This document shows, piece after piece, positions 59,921 to 64,000 of a DNA stretch of 64,000 bases. Within the stretch, counting starts at the first letter, position 1. Every line of letters begins with the position of its first letter. Made by a program: the position numbers and the translations under genes. This DNA comes from Adiantum capillus-veneris (taxonomy: Eukaryota > Streptophyta > Polypodiopsida > Polypodiales > Pteridaceae): positions 10,170,978-10,234,977 of the forward strand of contig CM043961.1 of NCBI GenBank assembly GCA_014529385.2. Direction: 5' to 3'. The notes under the pieces were generated by a model, which saw only the letters and a program-made list of their open reading frames with translations, was not told the origin of the DNA and made no database searches.

Positions 59921-60313
59921 CTAAAGTGGTAAACTAAAGTGAGGGTAAAGATATATCTTTTGATGAGGAAGGAATTGAGCAAGAAAAAAGACTCGTTCTG
60001 AAAAACCTTGATGCATTGACCTCATCACGCAGTAATATTGAGGACCCAAACCCATAGCTTCAGTAACAATAGCCAAACAGACATTATTACAAAAGTGATC
60101 CCAACCCCAAAGGGTCACCCTTGTTACACTTTGAAATGTCCTCCATTTGGTTTGAGCTACTGAAGTTCCCAAGTGAGGAAATAGCAGGCGCCCATATCGC
60201 TCCACAAAATCTCTCCTCATGGATTCACTTGTTTGTTGTAGATGAAGAATGGCCACATATAAAACTAGCTCTTGCCACCGATCCATAAGGTAAGATAATG
60301 AACAAAAAGACAA
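59921..60313 (-). CDS. Antisense ORF in the chromovirus 3' region, unknown protein
   Basis: An intact 130-codon frame on the strand opposite to pol, between pol and the 3' LTR. Composition is protein-like (six Trp or Cys clusters such as WGWDHFCNN, LGPQYYCVMRS), with a helix-like middle (SESMRRDFVERYGRLLF). No domain is recognised. A TATATATAG stretch lies about 85 bp upstream on its own strand (60395-60404), in a plausible promoter position. Antisense ORFs after pol are known in some plant Tat-lineage elements; one in a chromovirus is less usual. It may also be chance or a captured fragment. Confidence 0.4.
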   Translation of the reverse strand: MSFCSLSYLMDRWQELVLYVAILHLQQTSESMRRDFVERYGRLLFPHLGTSVAQTKWRTFQSVTRVTLWGWDHFCNNVCLAIVTEAMGLGPQYYCVMRSMHQGFSERVFFLAQFLPHQKIYLYPHFSLPL

Positions 60314-60393
60314 ACCTAAGAAATTTTGACAAGAGATGGGAATAAGTGAAAGACAAAGGGAATACTACTATAAGAAATGAAAATATATTTCAC

Positions 60394-60404
60394 TATATAT
60401 AGGC
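60394..60404. promoter_or_regulatory. TATA-like box near the antisense ORF
   Basis: ACTATATATAG is nearly palindromic and could serve either strand. It lies upstream of the antisense ORF start. Confidence 0.3.
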
Positions 60405-60529
60405 GAGCCAGCCAACAAAGTCTAAACTAGCATTACCCAGAAGTTGAAAGTGTAACTTGCAATTGAAGACCTACCATCTTCTTTATTTGTTTCAAGATGA
60501 GGACATCTCTTTCTTTTTGTTGGGGAGTT

Positions 60530-63399
60530 TGTAAGGTCCTTCTCTTAGGCCTTACTCCTGATGACATATCTAAGCCGCCGACTTTTTGAATACGATCGAG
60601 TAAATTTGGTCTATAGTCAAGCACCCAAGCTATCCACGAGACACTTTCGGTTTTCACCAATGCATGGGATATTAGTTTTATCTCAAGAAAAATATAAATT
60701 TGCATAAGAAAGAATAAGGGTAAGGTGAAAAAGTAACTTGTTGAAAAGTAGCTTCTTGAAAAATCCACTTGTTGAGAAATAGCTTGTTGAAAAAGCCACT
60801 TGTTGAAAAGTAGCCTATTGAATTGAAAAAGTAGCCACTTGTTGAAAATAGCTTGTTGAATTGAAAAAGTAGCCACTTGTTGGAAAAGTACCTTCATGCA
60901 TAAGCCACTTGTAGGAAAAAGTAGCTTCTTGCATAAGTAGCTTGTTGGAGAAGCTTTGAAAAGGAAGAAATCATATCAAGATATGCCAAAGTAACTTATC
61001 ACAATAAGTTAAGGGCCTTATTAAATTAAGCTTAAAAGGAGGGCTTCCCTGCTCATTAAACACTTCGCTTCAATTCACTTCCCTTCACTTCTCTTCACAT
61101 TTTGATTGTGCAAGCTTGATAGTGAACTATGAAAGCCACAGCTAATCCTCCTTTATACACACCCTACACACACCTCTCTCCTCAAGAGAAGACATAACCA
61201 TATTCCAAATAACCATTACACTCTTTACCTTTTCTCTCCTACCTACAAGATTTCCATAGCTTCAGTTTTCTTAACCTCTCTCTATTCCCATAGACAAATC
61301 GGTGGTTTTCAAGCAAAGGGAAGCGGAAAAGAACCGGTGACATCAATACACCTCATTGTTGCTCTTCCAAAGCAATGAGAAGACCCTGCTAGACACATTA
61401 AGTTCCAAAACCATAAGCCTCTTCTAGCTACATAATTAATCCTCTCCACGGTAGTAAAGTTATACCTAAATCCCTTCTTAAAGAATAATTTGTTAATCAT
61501 TCATACACTATTACATGCATATTTTATGATATACTAGCATGTCCACTCTTAGAAACTTTGCCATTTTTACACTACCATGCATAGAAGGGTTTTACTTTTG
61601 CATAAGCACTCAAAGGAAGTTTTGATTAGTTGCCCAAGATTGAAAGTTGGCGCATTTTGAAGTTTTGTGTGTACCAAGCATAGACACACCAAGAAAAACT
61701 CATTATAGAAAGCATATGCATTGTTCATTTAAAGTTTGTATGCTTTCAAGTTTTTTTTGCAAATTCGAAGGGGGGAGTAAGGGGATAGCTTCACGGATGT
61801 CATGACAGTGTTGCTTGAACATAAAACTCCCATCACTTCCATGGAGATGCCCCATGGATGGAAAATGATGAAAAGGGACCAAAATGGGATTCATCGAAGA
61901 CGAGGTTAACTCAAAACTTACGACGAGACAAAACCTTAAACTTACACGAGATTCATTATTTTATTAAGGTCTTGTTTGAGTAGAAAATTAAAAGGAATTA
62001 GGAATTAAGGGATTATAACTCAAGGAGCTTAATCTAAATTTAAACTAGGATTAAAAATTTTATCGAGAAGATTGACGTGGATAGCCCTAGCATAACATAG
62101 AGATTTAAGTGTGAACTTGTCTTCATGTTTGGAAAAAGGCTGGTGCAGGTATTTACCTATGGGATACAACGGGGGATGTCCTTTTTAGCTAGGTCTGATA
62201 ATCTTTGGTCTATACTTTGAGCTCGGGTTCATTCATTGCCCTAGCAATGGGATTGAATGGGAGTGTGTCCCGGCCGGGTGGATGTGAACCGTGGATGCGT
62301 CTTGAAATTGGCCTAGTTCGGGTAGGCCTGATGTCGACGGGGAAAAGAAGGAAGGAAAGAGGATCCATGGAGGGATCATGATAAGGGAAGAGGATGTGAT
62401 TCAATTAAGGAACTCTTCAAATTGTTTGGTAAAAAGGAACCTTGGAAAGGCTAGGAACCTAAATGGGCTATTCCGCAATTGTCCTCAGCAGCAGCCGGAC
62501 TTTTGCTCTTCTTTTCGGGATTATTGATTTAAAAGGAATCTAAAGTAGATTATATTTTAATCCTTTCACACAAGATAAAGAAAGATAAGAATTGGAATTT
62601 GTGTAAAGGCGCCCCCTCCACATGTGACGGAGGAGATAGGATACTCGAGTCCTAAGTCGAGGATAGGGATATGCCTGGAGAAGTATATGTGATTGCTTGA
62701 AAGATAACTAGATAATTTTACTAATATTAAAGAAAAAAGGAAGTAAAAATATTTTATAAAGGAGAAGGTGGGAACGACATGATAAATGCACATTTGCAAG
62801 GGTATGCAACAGTTTGCATGCTGCTTTCAAATGCTTGAAATGTATTCTTGGTTCGACATGATTGAAATATTGTTTTCTAGAATCATAGTATTACCTTGGG
62901 AAGGTGTATTTATCAAACAGTTCAGTGGGTGAGCGAATTCCGGAGGGTTATTTGTTGGCCGAAAAGTTGAACCCAATTTTATGCTATCCTAAAAGTAAAG
63001 TCTATAGAAGGGGAAAGGGATTCTGATCTACGGAGCGGGAGAAAAACTTGGAATGAAGGGATTTGTGTAGATTATAATACACTCACCTTAGGGGAACGCA
63101 TTGACAGCTATGCTCGGTCATAACCGGAAAAAAGTGTCAATGACCTTGAATCAAGGGTGAATTAGAGAACTCCCACCAGTTGACCTGGAAGGTTGAGTTC
63201 CCAGTTAGTCTGATGACTTTGATTGGTAAGTTTGATCGGTAAGCAAAGGTTCTTCGGGGCTAAGGGATCCATATGAGAGAAAGTGAATGTTATCACCCCC
63301 TTGAGTTGGCATCGAAGAGTAGGAGGAGTCCTGTCTTGGTGTCGGTCTCAAGCGGGAGGGATGTTGGAGATCACGGTGTATCCATGTGGAGATGGTACA
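60530..63399 (+). repeat. 3' LTR of gypsy 2 (end missing)
   Basis: Direct repeat of the 5' LTR, starting TGTAAGGTCC after a GTTGGGGAG purine tract. It stops at GATGGTACA, 29 bp short of the 5' LTR end, and joins unrelated sequence, so the outer end was lost by deletion or rearrangement. Confidence 0.85.
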
Positions 63400-64000
63400 A
63401 TTTTTTGGAGTTCTCTTTGTAAAACACTTATTATTTTGACAAACCAGGAATATTGTAACTCTTATTTTCTTGGATAAACTCTGTAATTAATGAGCCGGGA
63501 CTACAAGCTTCCAGATTGTATCAACCTATCATTACCCAGCTTTGATAGAACTCCAGATTATTAGTTTTGACCACCCAAAAACCTTGGCTAAGGTATAAAA
63601 GCCAATTTTTGTAAGTTTTTTATAAGTTGTTGGATAAGAAATACACAGCGTGAGCTAACGGCGCTCACTCCTGTCCTTCTCCTACTTCCTACTCCCTCCC
63701 AGGTTGTCACATTGCAGTCGCGTTTGTTGCATTGCAACCGCAGGTAAGAGCTCTATGCATTGACATAAGCAGTTCACGTAATTTGTAGCTTTTGGCGTCG
63801 CCGATCCGTGGCCTAATTTCATAATAACTGGGAATTTACACTTTCCAATCAAAAACTAAGCATAGGCGGGGTATTGGGGCATCATTGCTAAGCTTTAGAT
63901 GCATTATGGATAAAAAAGGACTAGGTCAAAAATCCATTGCTATTAATAATCACGATTTTGAAACTCGACCTAAAGTGGGGTTTGAGACCATAAGCATGTG
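63400..64000. other. Unassigned right edge with TATA-like promoter
   Basis: No coding region. GGTATAAAAGCC at about 63593-63604 is a good TATA context. About 120-170 bp downstream comes a CT-rich leader and CCGCAG|GTAAGAGC (63739-63750), a possible splice donor. It may be the R-U5 part of an LTR or the promoter of another element that continues beyond the window. Confidence 0.35.

Larger units (their letters stand above)
53113..63399 (+). mobile_element. Ty3/gypsy chromovirus (gypsy 2), gag largely missing
   Basis: Long LTRs of about 2.86 kb (53113-55972 and 60530-63399) flank a pol reading on the plus strand with protease, RT, RNase H, integrase and a chromodomain, so it belongs to the chromoviruses. 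Only about 470 bp separate the primer site from the protease, so most of gag is gone. An antisense ORF lies between pol and the 3' LTR. The 3' LTR lacks the last 29 bp or so of the 5' LTR, and no target duplication is seen. Stops are few, so it is younger than gypsy 1. Confidence 0.88.

Noticed and set aside
60433..60897. 154-aa minus-strand ORF in the 3' LTR
   Set aside because: It is mostly a translation of the CTTGTTGAAAA short-unit repeat; the equivalent frame in the 5' LTR is broken.

Overview
The window looks like intergenic DNA of a large land-plant nuclear genome: almost everything in it is transposable-element sequence, and no ordinary host gene can be supported. Support for a plant comes from plant-type primer-binding sites (tRNA-iMet-like and tRNA-Asp-like), Ty3/gypsy, chromovirus and Ty1/copia polyproteins, GT..AG introns, a tRNA-derived SINE and a LINE with a C-terminal CCHC-like finger. 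An endonuclease-less Penelope-like element (PLE) and the overall repeat style make me favour a seed-free plant (fern or lycophyte) or a gymnosperm. That is inference only.

Layout. 1-2296: unassigned flank. 2297-40963: one decayed Ty3/gypsy element on the minus strand (about 15 kb without its inserts). It has terminal repeats of about 0.9 kb, a tRNA-Asp-like primer site and fragments of gag, protease, RT, RNase H and integrase. Two large insertions split it. (a) 8676-20294 is a head-to-tail pair of PLE copies, one partial and one full unit of about 6.58 kb. Each copy has a minimal hammerhead ribozyme downstream of its RT gene, and the partial copy carries a 5'-truncated LINE placed inside its CT microsatellite. 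(b) 22743-34812 is a 12.07-kb DNA transposon with perfect 20-bp terminal inverted repeats. 40964-42787: host repeats and a tandem duplication. 42788-47985: a decayed Ty1/copia element with LTRs. 49131-53108: a second copy of the same copia lineage, without LTRs. 53113-63399: a chromovirus with LTRs of about 2.86 kb, most of gag missing, and an antisense ORF before its 3' LTR. 63400-64000: unassigned, with a TATA-like box.

The DNA transposon is the most interesting unit. Two transcription units point inward from the two ends. From the left comes a multi-exon gene for a coiled-coil, RING-like-finger, lysine-rich protein, followed by a spliced gene for an FCP1/NIF-type HAD phosphatase homologue. 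From the right comes a spliced DDE-like transposase homologue. Its introns and centre are packed with short AAGTGGT/ACCACTT inverted motifs. A young tRNA-SINE with a perfect 18-bp target duplication sits in one intron. All three genes carry a few disabling changes here, so this copy is probably dead, but the layout suggests an autonomous family worth defining.

Relative order read from nesting: host repeat, then gypsy 1, then PLE pair and DNA transposon, then LINE (inside PLE) and SINE (inside the transposon). On the right: host, then copia copies, then chromovirus.
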